Below are positions 1-10,074 of a stretch of DNA of 64,000 nucleotides, piece after piece (the stretch's first letter is position 1; each line of letters begins with the position of its first letter). Position numbers and translations under genes: made by a program. The stretch comes from Alkalihalobacillus bogoriensis ATCC BAA-922. Its GTDB lineage: Bacteria; Bacillota; Bacilli; Bacillales; Bacillaceae_F. Location of the stretch: the NCBI RefSeq assembly GCF_000621445.1, contig NZ_JHYI01000015.1, positions 62,001-126,000 of the forward strand, written 5' to 3'. The notes beneath the pieces were generated by a model. That model was not told where the DNA came from, searched no databases, and saw only the letters and a list, made by a program, of their open reading frames with translations.

Positions 1-954
1 TTAGCGTTAATCAATGGGACACAAGCGATGACTGCAATGGGAGTTGTAGCTTATATAGAAGCGGAAAACTTAGCGTTTCAAGCAGAACTCATTGCTTCTT
101 TAACAATCGAAGGTTTACAAGGAATTATGGATGCCTTTGATGAGGATATTCATCTTGCAAGAGGATATAAAGAGCAAGTTGAAGTAGCCGAGCGAATTCG
201 CTCGTACTTAAAAGATAGTCAATTAACGACAACACAAGGTGAACTCCGTGTTCAAGATGCGTATTCGATTCGTTGTATTCCACAAGTTCATGGGGCCACC
301 TGGCAAACATTAGCTTACGTAAAAGAAAAGCTTGAAATTGAAATGAATGCGGCAACCGATAATCCACTCATTTTTGATGACGGGAAAAAGGTGTTAAGTG
401 GAGGGAATTTTCACGGACAACCAATTGCTTTTGCAATGGACTTCTTGGCGATTGCAATGGCTGAGTTAGGCAATATTTCTGAAAGACGGATAGAACGACT
501 TGTGAATCCGCAATTAAATGATTTGCCGCCATTTTTAAGTCCTGAGCCAGGGTTACAATCTGGGGCAATGATTATGCAGTATGCTGCTGCGTCACTCGTC
601 TCGGAAAACAAAACATTAGCCCATCCTGCGAGTGTCGATTCTATTCCTTCATCAGCGAATCAAGAAGACCATGTTAGTATGGGGACGATTGGTTCAAGAC
701 ACGCCTATCAAGTGATTGCAAATTCACGTCGCGTCTTAGCTATTGAAGCAATTTGTGCCTTGCAGGCCACTGAAATTCGCGGGAAAGAAAAAATGGCAAA
801 AGTAACAAGAGTCTTTCTAGAAAAAGCAAGAAGCATTGTACCAGAAATCGTAAAGGATCGTGTGTTCTCAAAAGACATTGAAGCAATGAATGGATGGTTA
901 CGAACAACAACGTATAAAGACGTGATAAAAAAAGCGAAAGTAGAATCTTATTAA
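1..954 (+). CDS. hutH: Histidine ammonia-lyase (5' end outside window)
   Basis: Deaminates L-histidine to urocanate and ammonia, the first step of histidine degradation in the cytoplasm. The reading frame is open from base 1 (ALINGTQAM...), so the first in-window Met is internal. Compared with the ~500-residue family, about 190 N-terminal residues are missing because of the window edge. These include the Ala-Ser-Gly triad that forms the MIO cofactor. Visible here are the conserved ATDNPLIF and GGNFHGQP segments and a QEDHVSMG segment typical of the C-terminal half. The stop is followed 13 bp later by hutU, with the hutU ribosome site (AGGGGGA) between them, so the genes are co-transcribed. 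Identification is firm. Confidence 0.97.
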   Translation, partial: LALINGTQAMTAMGVVAYIEAENLAFQAELIASLTIEGLQGIMDAFDEDIHLARGYKEQVEVAERIRSYLKDSQLTTTQGELRVQDAYSIRCIPQVHGATWQTLAYVKEKLEIEMNAATDNPLIFDDGKKVLSGGNFHGQPIAFAMDFLAIAMAELGNISERRIERLVNPQLNDLPPFLSPEPGLQSGAMIMQYAAASLVSENKTLAHPASVDSIPSSANQEDHVSMGTIGSRHAYQVIANSRRVLAIEAICALQATEIRGKEKMAKVTRVFLEKARSIVPEIVKDRVFSKDIEAMNGWLRTTTYKDVIKKAKVESY

Positions 955-967
955 AGGGGGAAGAAAA

Positions 968-2635
968 ATGAAAACAGCTCAAAACAAAGTGGTTCGATAT
1001 ACGGGAACAACGTTAAATACGAAAGGGTGGCAACAAGAGGCGGCACTCAGAATGTTAATGAACAATTTAGACCCTGAAGTGGCTGAACATCCAGATAACC
1101 TTGTCGTTTATGGTGGGATTGGGAAAGCAGCTAGAAATTGGGAAAGCTTTGATGCAATTGTAGCTACGTTAAAGCAGCTTGAGGATGATGAAACGTTATT
1201 AGTGCAATCGGGTAAACCGGTTGTTGTATTTAAAACACACACGGATGCACCGAGAGTTCTTTTAGCCAATTCGAATATCGTGCCTGCTTATGCAAATTGG
1301 GATACGTTCCATGAACTCGATAAAAAAGGATTGATGATGTATGGACAAATGACAGCAGGAAGCTGGATTTATATCGGATCTCAAGGAATTGTTCAAGGAA
1401 CATATGAAACGTTTGCAGAGTTAGCAAAACAACATTTTAATAACACGCTAAAAGGGACAATTACGGTCACAGCGGGATTAGGTGGAATGGGAGGCGCGCA
1501 ACCATTAGCGGTTACGATGAATGGTGGAGTTTGTATTGCAATAGAAGTGGATGAAACACGAATTGACCGCCGGATTGAAACGAAATATACGGATGTAAAA
1601 ACAACATCGTTAGACGAAGCAATTCAAATGGCAGAAGAAGCAAAGCAAAAGAAAATACCGTTATCGATCGGGCTGTTAGGCAATGCAGCAGATATTCTTC
1701 CAGAAATGAATGACCGAAATTTTATCCCAGATATCGTAACAGACCAAACGTCAGCGCATGACCCGCTTAATGGATATATTCCTTCTATGATGAGTCTTGC
1801 TGAGGCGGGTGAACTACGAAGCAGAGACCCAAAACGCTATGTGGAGCGATCGAAATCATCAATGGCAACACACGTAAAAGCAATGTTAGCGATGATGGAT
1901 AAAGGAGCGGTTACGTTTGATTATGGCAACAATCTTCGTCAAGTCGCCGAAGATGAAGGCGTAAAAGACGCGTTTCGATTTCCTGGCTTCGTTCCAGCTT
2001 ATATTCGTCCACAATTTTGTGAAGGTAGGGGACCATTTCGTTGGGTCGCTTTATCTGGTGACCCTGAAGATATTTACAAAACGGATGAAGCGATTTTACG
2101 GGAGTTTTCTGATAATGAACATTTGTGTCATTGGATTAAAATGGCTCAACAGAAAATTCAGTTTCAAGGATTGCCATCGCGAATTTGCTGGCTAGGGTAC
2201 GGTGAGCGAGCTCGTTTTGGAAAAATTTTAAACGATATGGTGGCAAGCGGAGAATTAAAAGCTCCGATTGTGATTGGCCGAGATCATCTTGATTCAGGTT
2301 CTGTAGCTTCACCAAACCGCGAAACAGAAGCAATGAAAGATGGCTCAGATGTAGTATCGGATTGGCCGATTTTAAATGCGATGATTAATGCAGTTGGAGG
2401 AGCAACATGGGTTTCTGTTCATCACGGTGGCGGAGTTGGAATGGGATATTCTTTACATGCCGGTGTTGTTATTGTTGCAGATGGGACGAAAGAAGCAGAG
2501 AAACGATTAGACCGTGTGTTAACAACGGATCCAGGTATGGGTGTTGTACGTCATGCTGATGCAGGTTATGAAAAAGCAATGACTACGGCGAAAGAAAAAG
2601 GCATCCATATTCCGATGCTTCAAGATAAAGAATAA
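968..2635 (+). CDS. hutU: Urocanate hydratase
   Basis: Converts urocanate to 4-imidazolone-5-propionate, using tightly bound NAD+ as an electrophile; second step of the hut pathway. The 555-residue length matches the family. A glycine-rich [14 protein letters not shown] stretch near residue 170 is the NAD-binding region, and the family segment [14 protein letters not shown] is present near residue 400. It starts at ATG preceded by AGGGGGA. It is the second gene of the hutHUIG run, with 17 bp to hutI. Nothing looks broken. Confidence 0.97.
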   Translation: MKTAQNKVVRYTGTTLNTKGWQQEAALRMLMNNLDPEVAEHPDNLVVYGGIGKAARNWESFDAIVATLKQLEDDETLLVQSGKPVVVFKTHTDAPRVLLANSNIVPAYANWDTFHELDKKGLMMYGQMTAGSWIYIGSQGIVQGTYETFAELAKQHFNNTLKGTITVTAGLGGMGGAQPLAVTMNGGVCIAIEVDETRIDRRIETKYTDVKTTSLDEAIQMAEEAKQKKIPLSIGLLGNAADILPEMNDRNFIPDIVTDQTSAHDPLNGYIPSMMSLAEAGELRSRDPKRYVERSKSSMATHVKAMLAMMDKGAVTFDYGNNLRQVAEDEGVKDAFRFPGFVPAYIRPQFCEGRGPFRWVALSGDPEDIYKTDEAILREFSDNEHLCHWIKMAQQKIQFQGLPSRICWLGYGERARFGKILNDMVASGELKAPIVIGRDHLDSGSVASPNRETEAMKDGSDVVSDWPILNAMINAVGGATWVSVHHGGGVGMGYSLHAGVVIVADGTKEAEKRLDRVLTTDPGMGVVRHADAGYEKAMTTAKEKGIHIPMLQDKE

Positions 2636-2652
2636 AAAGGAGGAGTGGTCAT

Positions 2653-3927
2653 ATGCAAACGAAACCTATATTCATTCAAAATGCAAATGAAGTCATTACG
2701 TTACAAGGAACTCAAACCCCACGAGTAGGAAAAGAAATGGAACAACTGTCCATTATAAAAAATGGAAGCGTCTGGCTAGAAGATGGAGTCATCCAAGCGG
2801 TAGGGTCGGATGAGGAATTGAAACAGCGATATGAGGAGCGTCTACATGAAGCAGATACCATCGATGCAACAGGAAAGATTGTAACCCCTGGTTTTGTTGA
2901 CCCCCACACACATCTTGTTTATGCCGGCAGCAGAGAAAATGAATTTAACATGCGTTTACAAGGGGCGTCCTATATGGATATTATGAATGCTGGTGGGGGC
3001 ATTCATGCGACAACAAGAGCGACAAGAAAAGCAACACATGAGCAGCTTTATCAAGAAAGTGAACGTCGTCTTCACCGCTTTTTACTTCATGGTGTGACTA
3101 CGATTGAAGCGAAGAGTGGTTATGGCCTATCATTTGAGCACGAAATAAAACAATTAGAGGTGGCCAAACAATTAAATGAAACCCATGTCATTGATATTGT
3201 CTCCACTTTCATGGGAGCCCATGCCATCCCAGCAGAATATAAAGAAAATCCAGATGAATTTGTCGACCTTGTCATTGACGATATGATACCAAAGGTCGCC
3301 AAAAGGGAGTTAGCCGAATTTAATGATGTATTTTGTGAGCATGGTGTATTTACCCCAGAACAATCAAAGAAAATATTAGAAGCAGGTAAACAGTATGGGT
3401 TACTTCCAAAAATTCATGCCGATGAAATTGAACCATATGGAGGTGCAGAAACCGCAGCTGAAGTCGGGGCGATATCGGCCGATCATTTATTAAAAGTGTC
3501 GGAAGAAGGAATGAGACAAATGGCCGCTGCTGGTGTGATCGGTGTACTCCTTCCAGGAACAGCTTTCTTTTTAATGGCGGAATTTGCAAATGGTCGTAAA
3601 ATGATTGATGCTGGAGTGCCAGTTGCGTTATCAACCGATTGTAATCCTGGGTCGTCACCGACAGTCTCTTTGCCTATTATTATGAATTTGGGGTGTTTAA
3701 AAATGGGGATGACACCTGCAGAGGTCCTCACAGCAACAACAATCAATGCCGCTCATGCCATTAAACGAGGTGATGAAATTGGCAGTATTGAAAAAGGGAA
3801 AAAAGCAGATATAATCATTCACGATGTTCCAAATTATATGCAATTGCAATACCATTATGGTATTAATCATACTGATACGGTAATAAAAAGCGGGAACATT
3901 GTAGTCCAAGGAGGGCAACGGTTGTGA
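2653..3927 (+). CDS. hutI: Imidazolonepropionase
   Basis: Amidohydrolase that opens the ring of 4-imidazolone-5-propionate to give N-formimino-L-glutamate. At 424 residues it is full length. The metal-binding HxH motif is seen in DPHTHLVYAGSREN (about residues 80-95). Further conserved elements are KSGYGLS, KIHADEIEP and STDCNPGSSPT, which supply later metal and substrate ligands. A strong ribosome site (AAGGAGGAG) precedes the ATG. Its stop overlaps the hutG start by 4 bp, indicating translational coupling. Confidence 0.97.
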   Translation: MQTKPIFIQNANEVITLQGTQTPRVGKEMEQLSIIKNGSVWLEDGVIQAVGSDEELKQRYEERLHEADTIDATGKIVTPGFVDPHTHLVYAGSRENEFNMRLQGASYMDIMNAGGGIHATTRATRKATHEQLYQESERRLHRFLLHGVTTIEAKSGYGLSFEHEIKQLEVAKQLNETHVIDIVSTFMGAHAIPAEYKENPDEFVDLVIDDMIPKVAKRELAEFNDVFCEHGVFTPEQSKKILEAGKQYGLLPKIHADEIEPYGGAETAAEVGAISADHLLKVSEEGMRQMAAAGVIGVLLPGTAFFLMAEFANGRKMIDAGVPVALSTDCNPGSSPTVSLPIIMNLGCLKMGMTPAEVLTATTINAAHAIKRGDEIGSIEKGKKADIIIHDVPNYMQLQYHYGINHTDTVIKSGNIVVQGGQRL

Positions 3928-4907
3928 GTCAATATCCATACCCTTTCCTTCAACCACCAGCATTTCGTTGGCATCCAACTACAATAACAAACGACGCGAA
4001 AGTACATGAATGGATTCAAACGATAGATGGCGAGGTTGATTGGACTCAATTCGACGTCGGTATCATTGGAGTCCCGTTATCTCGGTCTTCGATTTCAGCT
4101 TCAGGAGCAAGCGAACATCCAAATGCTTTTCGAAGAGCTTGGAAATACTTTACGACTTATAACTTAGATGAAGATGAATCTATATCAGACTTACAAGTAG
4201 TGGACATTGGCGATGTTCGCCAACATGTAACTGACATTTCTGTTTGCCACACGAATATTAAAGAAGCAATGGTCGCTTTCCAAGAGCAGCACCCGAACGT
4301 ATTTCCGTTGTTTGTTGGAGGTGACCATTCGATAACTGCGATGCTTGTTAAAGGGTATAAAGCGGTACACCGAGAGGAACGGATCGGCATTTTGCAATTT
4401 GATACCCATTTTGATTTGCGCGACTTAAGTGATAACGGGCCTTCTAATGGGACCCCCATCCGAAACTTAATTGAAAGTGAAACAATTAAAGGGGAAGATG
4501 TGTATAATATCGGTCTGCATGGTTTTTTTAATGCGTATTCGTTAAAAGAATACGCAGACCGCCACGGGGTAAACTATATTACAATGAGGCAAGCACGCAA
4601 AAAAGGAATTACGAAAGTAGTTAAAGAAGCCTTAACAGAACTAAGTGAAAAAGTCGATACGATTTACTTAACCGTTGATATGGATGTGCTTGATCAAAGT
4701 GTAGGTCCAGGTGCTCCAGCTTCAACACCAGGTGGCATGGATACAGATGAGTTATTTCAAGCTGTGTATACAGCAGGAAGAAACCCAAAAGTAAAGGCGA
4801 TGGATATCGTTTGTTTAGACCCATTAAAGGATGTGGGCGAACAAACGGTGAAAATCGGTGTCCATACGATGCTGTCGTTTTTGACCGGCTTTAAACAACG
4901 GCGATAA
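3924..4907 (+). CDS. hutG: Formimidoylglutamase
   Basis: Arginase/ureohydrolase-family enzyme that hydrolyses N-formimino-L-glutamate to glutamate and formamide, completing the four-step hut pathway. The 327-residue product shows the binuclear manganese-site motifs GGDHSIT, DTHFDLRD and DMDVLDQSVGPGAPAS in the usual order. It uses a GTG start overlapping the hutI stop (GTGA), with CAAGGAGGG just upstream inside hutI. It is the last gene of the operon. A stem-loop terminator lies about 240 bp downstream, after a repeat element. Confidence 0.95.
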   Translation: MSQYPYPFLQPPAFRWHPTTITNDAKVHEWIQTIDGEVDWTQFDVGIIGVPLSRSSISASGASEHPNAFRRAWKYFTTYNLDEDESISDLQVVDIGDVRQHVTDISVCHTNIKEAMVAFQEQHPNVFPLFVGGDHSITAMLVKGYKAVHREERIGILQFDTHFDLRDLSDNGPSNGTPIRNLIESETIKGEDVYNIGLHGFFNAYSLKEYADRHGVNYITMRQARKKGITKVVKEALTELSEKVDTIYLTVDMDVLDQSVGPGAPASTPGGMDTDELFQAVYTAGRNPKVKAMDIVCLDPLKDVGEQTVKIGVHTMLSFLTGFKQRR

Positions 4908-4944
4908 AAGGCCTAAAGGGGAGAGATAGATTTAACATACACGC

Positions 4945-5130
4945 TAACGGACAAATGTTCCGCTATTCCACGATATATGAGCCCTTTTAAAAAAGTTACG
5001 GACATCTGTTCCGTTATTTGCCTTCAACAACAATAAAAATCGCTCATTTTATTTAGATAACGGAACCAATGTCCAATAGTATTTGAAAAAGTACCTTTTT
5101 TTAAAAATAGCGGAATATATGTCCGAACGA
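4945..5130. repeat. Four-core palindromic repeat element, copy A
   Basis: Two direct cores (4945-4967, 4995-5019) are followed by two inverted cores (5057-5079, 5103-5130) of the consensus CGGACATCTGTTCCGTTATT. Start-to-start distances are 50, 62 and 46 bp. The element fills most of the 400-bp gap after hutG. The rest of the gap holds a terminator, a short hairpin and the tdk promoter. Confidence 0.9.
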
Positions 5131-5148
5131 GCTTTATTAAAAGGAGCA

Positions 5149-5187
5149 GACATAAAAGGTTTATTCTTTTATGTCTTTTTCTTTTTT
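5149..5187 (+). terminator. Intrinsic terminator of the hut operon
   Basis: A perfect 10-bp stem, GACATAAAAG with CTTTTATGTC, has a 7-nt loop and is followed by a T-rich tract (TTTTTCTTTTTT). It lies downstream of repeat copy A and before the tdk promoter. Confidence 0.75.
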
Positions 5188-5197
5188 AATAGATAAG

Positions 5198-5224
5198 ATG
5201 AAAAGACGCTCCGCGTTTTTCTTT
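5198..5224. repeat. Short dispersed hairpin AAAAGACGCTCCGCGTTTTT
   Basis: The same ~24-bp sequence recurs, with small changes, at about 18227-18248, 44277-44300 and 45430-45452. In those places it is part of the larger mosaic repeats. It can fold into a short bulged hairpin (GACGC with GCG plus A/T-rich flanks). Confidence 0.55.
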
Positions 5225-5253
5225 GAATTTCATTCCGTAGACAAGAAAAAGGG

Positions 5254-5262
5254 TGGTATAAT
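5254..5262 (+). promoter_or_regulatory. Extended -10 promoter for tdk
   Basis: TGGTATAAT matches the extended -10 form TGnTATAAT, 48 bp before the tdk start. No good -35 is seen 16-18 bp upstream, which is usual for extended -10 promoters. Confidence 0.5.
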
Positions 5263-5309
5263 AGAAAAATGTCAAAATTAATGAAAACACGAAAAGGGAG
5301 AAGAACATC

Positions 5310-5879
5310 TTGGCTCAATTATTTTTTAAATATGGTGCAATGAATAGCGGAAAATCGATTGAAATTTTAAAGGTCGCACATAATTATGAAGAACAAAATA
5401 AACGTGTTGTCATTTTAACTTCTGCTCTTGATAATCGGGATGAAGTAGGATATGTTTCGTCAAGAATTGGTTTGCGAAGAGAAGCGGTTCCAATTTATGA
5501 ACATACCAATATTTTTACCTTGCTGGAAAAAGAAGAAAATAAACCTGCTTGTGTTCTTGTGGATGAGTGTCAGTTTTTAAAAAAGGAGCATATTATCCAA
5601 CTTGCTGCAATTGTCGATCAGTTAAACATTCCCGTCATGGGATTTGGTTTAAAAAATGATTTTCAAAATGAGTTGTTTGAGGGAAGTAAATACATGTTGC
5701 TCTACGCTGACAAAATTGAAGAAATGAAAACGATTTGTTGGTTTTGTGAGCGAAAAGCAATCATGGCCCTCCGTATTAAAGACGGAAAACCGATTTATAC
5801 AGGCGAACAAATTGTCATTGGTGGTAATGAATCATATTATCCTGTGTGTCGTAAATGTTATGCGGCGCCTCCATTGTAA
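5310..5879 (+). CDS. tdk: Thymidine kinase (type II)
   Basis: Phosphorylates thymidine to dTMP with ATP in the salvage pathway. The 189-residue protein has the P-loop GAMNSGKS at residues 9-16, the conserved VDECQFL segment carrying the likely catalytic Glu near residue 91, and a structural zinc site formed by CWFC and CRKC near the C-terminus. The start is TTG, chosen because AAAGGGAG lies about 10 bp upstream and the MAQLFFKYG beginning matches the family. In Bacillus, tdk also lies just upstream of prfA. Here a lipoprotein gene and a convergent oxidoreductase are inserted between them. Confidence 0.93.
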   Translation: MAQLFFKYGAMNSGKSIEILKVAHNYEEQNKRVVILTSALDNRDEVGYVSSRIGLRREAVPIYEHTNIFTLLEKEENKPACVLVDECQFLKKEHIIQLAAIVDQLNIPVMGFGLKNDFQNELFEGSKYMLLYADKIEEMKTICWFCERKAIMALRIKDGKPIYTGEQIVIGGNESYYPVCRKCYAAPPL

Positions 5880-5917
5880 GATTGGATGTCATTAGTGGAC
5901 ATGGATGGAATTAACGT

Positions 5918-5946
5918 GTAAATGATGATTCTTCAAAGGTAACACT
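5918..5946 (+). promoter_or_regulatory. Candidate forespore (SigF/SigG) promoter
   Basis: GTAAA, 15 bp, GGTAACACT. The -10 matches the SigF pattern GGnnAnAnT at every defined position, and the -35 has one mismatch to GTATA. It lies 40 bp before the lipoprotein start, which fits a YhcN/YlaJ-type gene. Confidence 0.55.
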
Positions 5947-5986
5947 AATAAGGCAGCCCCATCCACATTAAAATGGAGGTGCCTCA

Positions 5987-6448
5987 ATGAAGAAAACCAT
6001 TGTAGGTTGTAGTGTTGCATTACTTTTAGTCGCTGGATGTACACCAGCATCCCCGCCTAAAGCGAATTCTGTTCAAGGATTACAAGGGACAAACGCTCAG
6101 CAAATCACCTATGGGATGCTCGGTCCTGGACCGATAAACTATGGTGAAATTACAGATGAGCCAGACTTTTATCATGAAGGCTATGAAAATCATAGTACAA
6201 GCTTTCGAACATTAACACCGAGAAGGCAAGACTTAGGCGATGATGAGGAGAAAATTCGATACGTCATTGAACAAGAAGGCCTTCGAGCAGGAGCGGTCAT
6301 TATTGCGGGAAGTCATGCTTGGGTCAATGTATATGGAGATGGCTTGTCAGCGGAAGAACAAAAAGAAAAAGAGAAGCAGGCGCGACAATCATTACAACGA
6401 ATCGTTCCAAGATATCAAGTTCATGTCAATAGCCCGAGTTCTTCATAA
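5987..6448 (+). CDS. YhcN/YlaJ-family sporulation lipoprotein
   Basis: A 153-residue exported lipoprotein. The signal peptide is MKKTIVGCSVALLLVAGC, with lipobox LVAG/C and the lipidated Cys at residue 18. The mature part contains the conserved HAWVNVYGDGLSAEEQ-type segment followed by a KEKQARQSLQRIVP helix, the pattern of YhcN/YlaJ proteins. These are made in the forespore and associated with spore membranes. The ribosome site TGGAGGTG and the upstream SigF/SigG-like promoter support expression during sporulation. A terminator follows directly. The family assignment comes from sequence pattern; the molecular role is unknown. Confidence 0.8.
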   Translation: MKKTIVGCSVALLLVAGCTPASPPKANSVQGLQGTNAQQITYGMLGPGPINYGEITDEPDFYHEGYENHSTSFRTLTPRRQDLGDDEEKIRYVIEQEGLRAGAVIIAGSHAWVNVYGDGLSAEEQKEKEKQARQSLQRIVPRYQVHVNSPSSS

Positions 6449-6455
6449 GATGATT

Positions 6456-6484
6456 CCCCTCAGTGTTATACTGAGGGGTTTTTT
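6456..6484 (+). terminator. Intrinsic terminator after the YhcN-like gene
   Basis: CCCCTCAGT pairs with ACTGAGGGG (9 bp) across a 5-nt loop, followed by six T. Confidence 0.85.
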
Positions 6485-6487
6485 AAA

Positions 6488-6561
6488 TAATAAAAATTAT
6501 GGTGTGGCAGTGAAGCTTTGAAAGCTATTTCAAGAAAGCATAAAAATTTTTGTATAGCAAT
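6488..6561. repeat. Dispersed repeat R2, short fragment
   Basis: Contains AGTGAAGCTTTGAAAGCT, centred on the near-palindrome AAGCTTTGAAAGCT, then a second start of the unit (TAAAAATTTTTGTATAGCAATG). The same unit occurs at 17.7, 44.2 (three copies) and 45.3 kb. It separates two convergent genes. Confidence 0.65.
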
Positions 6562-6562
6562 G

Positions 6563-7897
6563 TTAATGCTCTCTTCTTCGAGCGGTCTGTTGAATAGGAT
6601 CCCATACCATATTGTACGGGGGAGCGTAGGCTAAGTCTAAATCTTCAAGATCTTGAATAGTCATGTGATGATATAACGCAGTAGCCAGTACATCGATGCG
6701 TTTATCCACGCCCGACTTCCCGATTATTTGCCCGCCTAATAGTCGGTTTGTTTCTGCTTCGTAAATAATTTTCACCTGCATTTTTTCAGGTGTTGGGTAA
6801 TAGGAAGCGATATGGGGAAGCTCAGCTTTGACTGTGTGATAGGGAATACGAAGAACTTCGGCTTCTTTTTCAGAAATTCCAGTACGTGCTAATGTTGCGT
6901 CAAAAAATTTCATAATGGCAGTTCCGACAACTCCTTGAAATGTTCTATGAATCCCCGCCATCATTAATCCTGCAGTTCGTCCTTGCTTGTTCGCATGTGT
7001 TCCTAAAGGAATATAATCATTTTTTTGTTTTATACGGTGAAATTGTGTCGCGCAATCTCCTGCAGCGTAAATATCTTTAGTGTTTGTTTCCATTTGTGCA
7101 TTCACAATAATCGCACCGTTCGAAGATAAATGTATACCTGTTTGTTCAACAAGTTTGGTATTTGGCTTTACACCGACAGCAACAATAACAATATCGACTC
7201 GGATCGAACGCTTATCCGTAACAACTTCTTGAACTTTTTCAGTTCCTCTAAACGCCTGAACTGATTCATTTAAATAAAGCTCAATGTCTTTTTCTTTCGC
7301 TTTATGGTGAATGAGTTCAGCCATGTCAGCATCAAAAACACCCGCTAATTGTGAACCTTGTTCAATAATCTTTACATGGTGGCCGGCATCGTGAAAGTTT
7401 TCCGCCATCTCTAAACCAATATAGCCACCACCAATGATTGCTACCTCTTTTTTTGATGTACCAATGTCATCGATAAGTGAATGAAGACCAGGAATTGTCT
7501 TTATCGTATGAATGCCGTTCAGTTCACGACCTTCCCAGTTAGGAAGAAGTGGATCTGCGCCTGTTGCGATTAACAATTTATCGTATGTAATGTCAAAAGG
7601 TTCATTTACATCGCATCTTTGTCCATAAACGGTTTTTGTATTCGGATCAACGTTTGTAACTTCATGATGAATTCTAGCGTCAATCCCGTATTTGTCTTGG
7701 AATGTTTCTCGTTTTCTTGCGATTAAATCATCTGTTGATGAAATATGACCACCGATAATGTATGGAAGACCACATTGGGCATAAGAGTAGATAGGACCTT
7801 TTTCTAGTGTAATAACTTCAGCTTGCTTATCATTTCGAATGATTTGCATAGCAGCGCTCATCCCTGCTGCGTCTCCACCGATTACAACATACTTCAA
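6563..7897 (-). CDS. CoA-disulfide reductase / NADH-oxidase family flavoprotein
   Basis: A 444-residue FAD- and NAD(P)H-dependent oxidoreductase. Domains in order: N-terminal FAD-binding VVIGGDAAGMSAA; the single active-site cysteine Cys42 in YAQCGLPY, as in CoA-disulfide reductases and Nox-type enzymes; NAD(P)H-binding IIGGGYIGLEMAE (about residues 155-167); second FAD motif IYAAGDCA (about residue 280); and a C-terminal dimerisation domain. Likely role is thiol redox balance through CoA disulfide reduction, but substrate (CoA disulfide, polysulfide, O2) cannot be read from the sequence. The start is TTG with GAGGTGAT 7 bp upstream. The gene is monocistronic and convergent with the lipoprotein gene. 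Confidence 0.85.
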   Translation of the reverse strand: MKYVVIGGDAAGMSAAMQIIRNDKQAEVITLEKGPIYSYAQCGLPYIIGGHISSTDDLIARKRETFQDKYGIDARIHHEVTNVDPNTKTVYGQRCDVNEPFDITYDKLLIATGADPLLPNWEGRELNGIHTIKTIPGLHSLIDDIGTSKKEVAIIGGGYIGLEMAENFHDAGHHVKIIEQGSQLAGVFDADMAELIHHKAKEKDIELYLNESVQAFRGTEKVQEVVTDKRSIRVDIVIVAVGVKPNTKLVEQTGIHLSSNGAIIVNAQMETNTKDIYAAGDCATQFHRIKQKNDYIPLGTHANKQGRTAGLMMAGIHRTFQGVVGTAIMKFFDATLARTGISEKEAEVLRIPYHTVKAELPHIASYYPTPEKMQVKIIYEAETNRLLGGQIIGKSGVDKRIDVLATALYHHMTIQDLEDLDLAYAPPYNMVWDPIQQTARRREH

Positions 7898-8041
7898 TTT
7901 CGATCACCTCAGTTTCATTATTTCCCAATCGCTGTGTTCAGCAAACATCAAGTCACGAGGATGGCAATAGCAGAGTATGCTAACAAAGAATGGTGAAGTA
8001 TCGTTCCTGCGTTACTAGGCGATACTAAAAAAATACTTATT

Positions 8042-8070
8042 TTGACTCAATTCCTTGCTTATACTATAAT
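8042..8070 (+). promoter_or_regulatory. SigA promoter for prfA
   Basis: TTGACT, 17 bp, TATAAT, located 36 bp before the prfA start codon. Close to the vegetative consensus. Confidence 0.75.
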
Positions 8071-8105
8071 TAGACTGTTATGGACTGAAATAAGAGGTGA
8101 AGCTC

Positions 8106-9176
8106 GTGTTAGATCGATTACAATCGTTAGAAGACCGGTATGACCGCCTAAATGAATTATTAAGTGATCCCGATGTGATTAACGATACGAATAAACTTCG
8201 TGATTACTCAAAAGAACAAGCGGATTTAGAAGAGACGGTGCAAGCCTATCGTCAATATAAGGAAGTATCTGAGCAATTATCTGATGCAAAAGCGATGCTT
8301 GAAGACAAGTTAGATAATGAAATGTATGACATGGTAAAAGAAGAAATAAGTGAATTAAATGTCCAGAAAAAAGAGTTAGAAGAACGTTTACGCATCCTAT
8401 TACTTCCGAAAGACCCGAATGATGACAAAAACGTCATTGTTGAAATTCGTGGGGCTGCAGGTGGGGATGAAGCGCAATTATTTGCAGGCGATTTATACAA
8501 AATGTACTCTCGTTTTGCTGAAGCACAAGGCTGGAAGGCAGATGTAATTGAAGCCACACCGACTGAGTTAGGTGGATATAAAGAAATTATCTTTACTGTA
8601 AATGGAAAAGGTGCTTATTCTAAATTAAAATATGAAAACGGTGCCCATCGTGTGCAACGTGTACCTGCAACAGAGTCAGGTGGACGGATTCATACGTCAA
8701 CAGCGACTGTTGCTGTTTTACCTGAAGCAGAAGAAGTCGAAGTTGACATTCATGATAAAGATATTCGTGTTGATACATTTGCGTCAAGTGGGCCTGGAGG
8801 ACAAAGTGTAAATACAACGATGTCGGCTGTACGCTTAACCCACTTGCCGACAGGTGTTGTTGTTTCATGCCAAGATGAAAAATCACAAATTAAAAATAAA
8901 GAAAAAGCGATGAAAGTTTTGCGAGCGCGTGTCTATGATAAATTTCAACGAGAAGCTCAACAAGAATATGACCAACACCGTAAACTTGCGGTTGGAACGG
9001 GTGACCGCTCTGAACGAATTCGAACATATAATTTCCCACAAAGTCGGGTAACGGATCATCGGATTGGATTAACGATTCAAAAGTTAGACCAAATTTTGCA
9101 AGGAAAGCTCGATGAAATCATTGATGCTCTCATAGTTGAAGAGCAAGCAGAGCTCATGCAAAACGCTGAGGAGTAA
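8106..9176 (+). CDS. prfA: Peptide chain release factor 1
   Basis: Recognises UAA and UAG stop codons in the ribosomal A site and triggers peptide release. The 356-residue product carries the universal GGQ motif (SGPGGQSVN, about residue 230), which promotes peptidyl-tRNA hydrolysis. The conserved [10 protein letters not shown]-type segment is present as [17 protein letters not shown] chose the GTG at 8106, giving [19 protein letters not shown], because AAGAGGTGA is correctly spaced and both beginning and length match Bacillus RF1. A GTG at 8097 would overlap the ribosome site. It is followed after 3 bp by prmC, which methylates the GGQ glutamine. Confidence 0.97.
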   Translation: MLDRLQSLEDRYDRLNELLSDPDVINDTNKLRDYSKEQADLEETVQAYRQYKEVSEQLSDAKAMLEDKLDNEMYDMVKEEISELNVQKKELEERLRILLLPKDPNDDKNVIVEIRGAAGGDEAQLFAGDLYKMYSRFAEAQGWKADVIEATPTELGGYKEIIFTVNGKGAYSKLKYENGAHRVQRVPATESGGRIHTSTATVAVLPEAEEVEVDIHDKDIRVDTFASSGPGGQSVNTTMSAVRLTHLPTGVVVSCQDEKSQIKNKEKAMKVLRARVYDKFQREAQQEYDQHRKLAVGTGDRSERIRTYNFPQSRVTDHRIGLTIQKLDQILQGKLDEIIDALIVEEQAELMQNAEE

Positions 9177-9179
9177 AAT

Positions 9180-10052
9180 ATGACCGAACAACTGAAAGTA
9201 TTTGAAGCCCTCCATTGGGCTTCTTCTTTTTTAGAACAACAAAAGAAAGAAAAAATAGCGGCTGAACTTTTGTTGCGGTTTCACTTACGGAAAACACGAA
9301 CAGAATTGTTTATGGCTATGCAAGATGACGTCACAAAAGAAGTCGTGAAAGCATTTAAAGCAGACGTGCAAAAATTTGCTAGTGGAATACCGCTTCAATA
9401 TTTAACTGGAGAAGAGCAGTTTTACGGTCGGACCTTTATTGTAAACGAAGAGGTTCTTATTCCACGCCCGGAAACAGAAGAACTTGTATATGGCTTACTT
9501 GAGCGGTTAAAAGGAAAAGAACAAGAGTCATTTACGATTGTGGATGTCGGAACGGGCAGTGGGGCTATCGCGATTACACTAGCACTCGAATTACCAAAAG
9601 CAGACGTAATCGGGATTGATATTGCTGTAGAATCACTGGAAGTGGCAAAGTTAAATGCAAAGCGGTTAGGAGCAAAAGTAATGTTTGTCGAAGGAGACTT
9701 GCTGCAACCACTTTTGGAAGATGGTAAAAAGGTGGACATTGTCATTTCAAACCCTCCTTATATTCCACTTGATGATATTGAAAGCTTAGATCCTGTTGTC
9801 CGAGACTATGAACCAAAACGGGCTCTGGTGGGTGGTATGGATGGATTAGATTTTTATCGATGTTTAATGAACCAAATTCCGCAATTGTTAAAACCAACTG
9901 GCTGGATTGCTTTTGAAGTGGGAGTGGGACAAGGAGAGGCTGTAGCAGAGCTCGTTCGTGCAATGTACCCGACAGAACATATTGAAGTAGTGTTTGATAT
10001 AAACGGAAAAGACCGGCTTGTTTTTGCGACAATAAAAGAAAAAAGAGATTAA
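9180..10052 (+). CDS. prmC: Release factor glutamine methyltransferase
   Basis: SAM-dependent N5-methyltransferase that modifies the glutamine of the GGQ motif in release factors. The 290-residue protein has the SAM-binding motif VDVGTGSGAIAI (about residues 120-131) and the catalytic NPPY motif (SNPPYIPL, about residues 192-199). The N-terminal helical domain and the IPLQYLTGEEQFYG and LIPRPETEEL segments are typical of PrmC/HemK. It sits directly after prfA, the usual arrangement. Confidence 0.96.
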   Translation: MTEQLKVFEALHWASSFLEQQKKEKIAAELLLRFHLRKTRTELFMAMQDDVTKEVVKAFKADVQKFASGIPLQYLTGEEQFYGRTFIVNEEVLIPRPETEELVYGLLERLKGKEQESFTIVDVGTGSGAIAITLALELPKADVIGIDIAVESLEVAKLNAKRLGAKVMFVEGDLLQPLLEDGKKVDIVISNPPYIPLDDIESLDPVVRDYEPKRALVGGMDGLDFYRCLMNQIPQLLKPTGWIAFEVGVGQGEAVAELVRAMYPTEHIEVVFDINGKDRLVFATIKEKRD

Positions 10053-10074
10053 GAGATTTGTCGAACACTTTATT

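Noticed and set aside
4945-5130. Four-core elements as CRISPR-like arrays
   Set aside because: Only four repeats per locus, two of them inverted, unequal gaps and no cas genes; direct repeats with unique spacers are not present.
6240-6521. Lys/Arg-rich frame overlapping the YhcN-like gene
   Set aside because: Alternative frame through a gene with a clear lipoprotein signal and family motif; runs through the terminator.
7997-8026. AGTATCG/CGATACT hairpin between the flavoprotein gene and prfA
   Set aside because: Followed by A's rather than T's on the plus strand and no T-run on the minus strand; not a terminator and not found elsewhere in the window.
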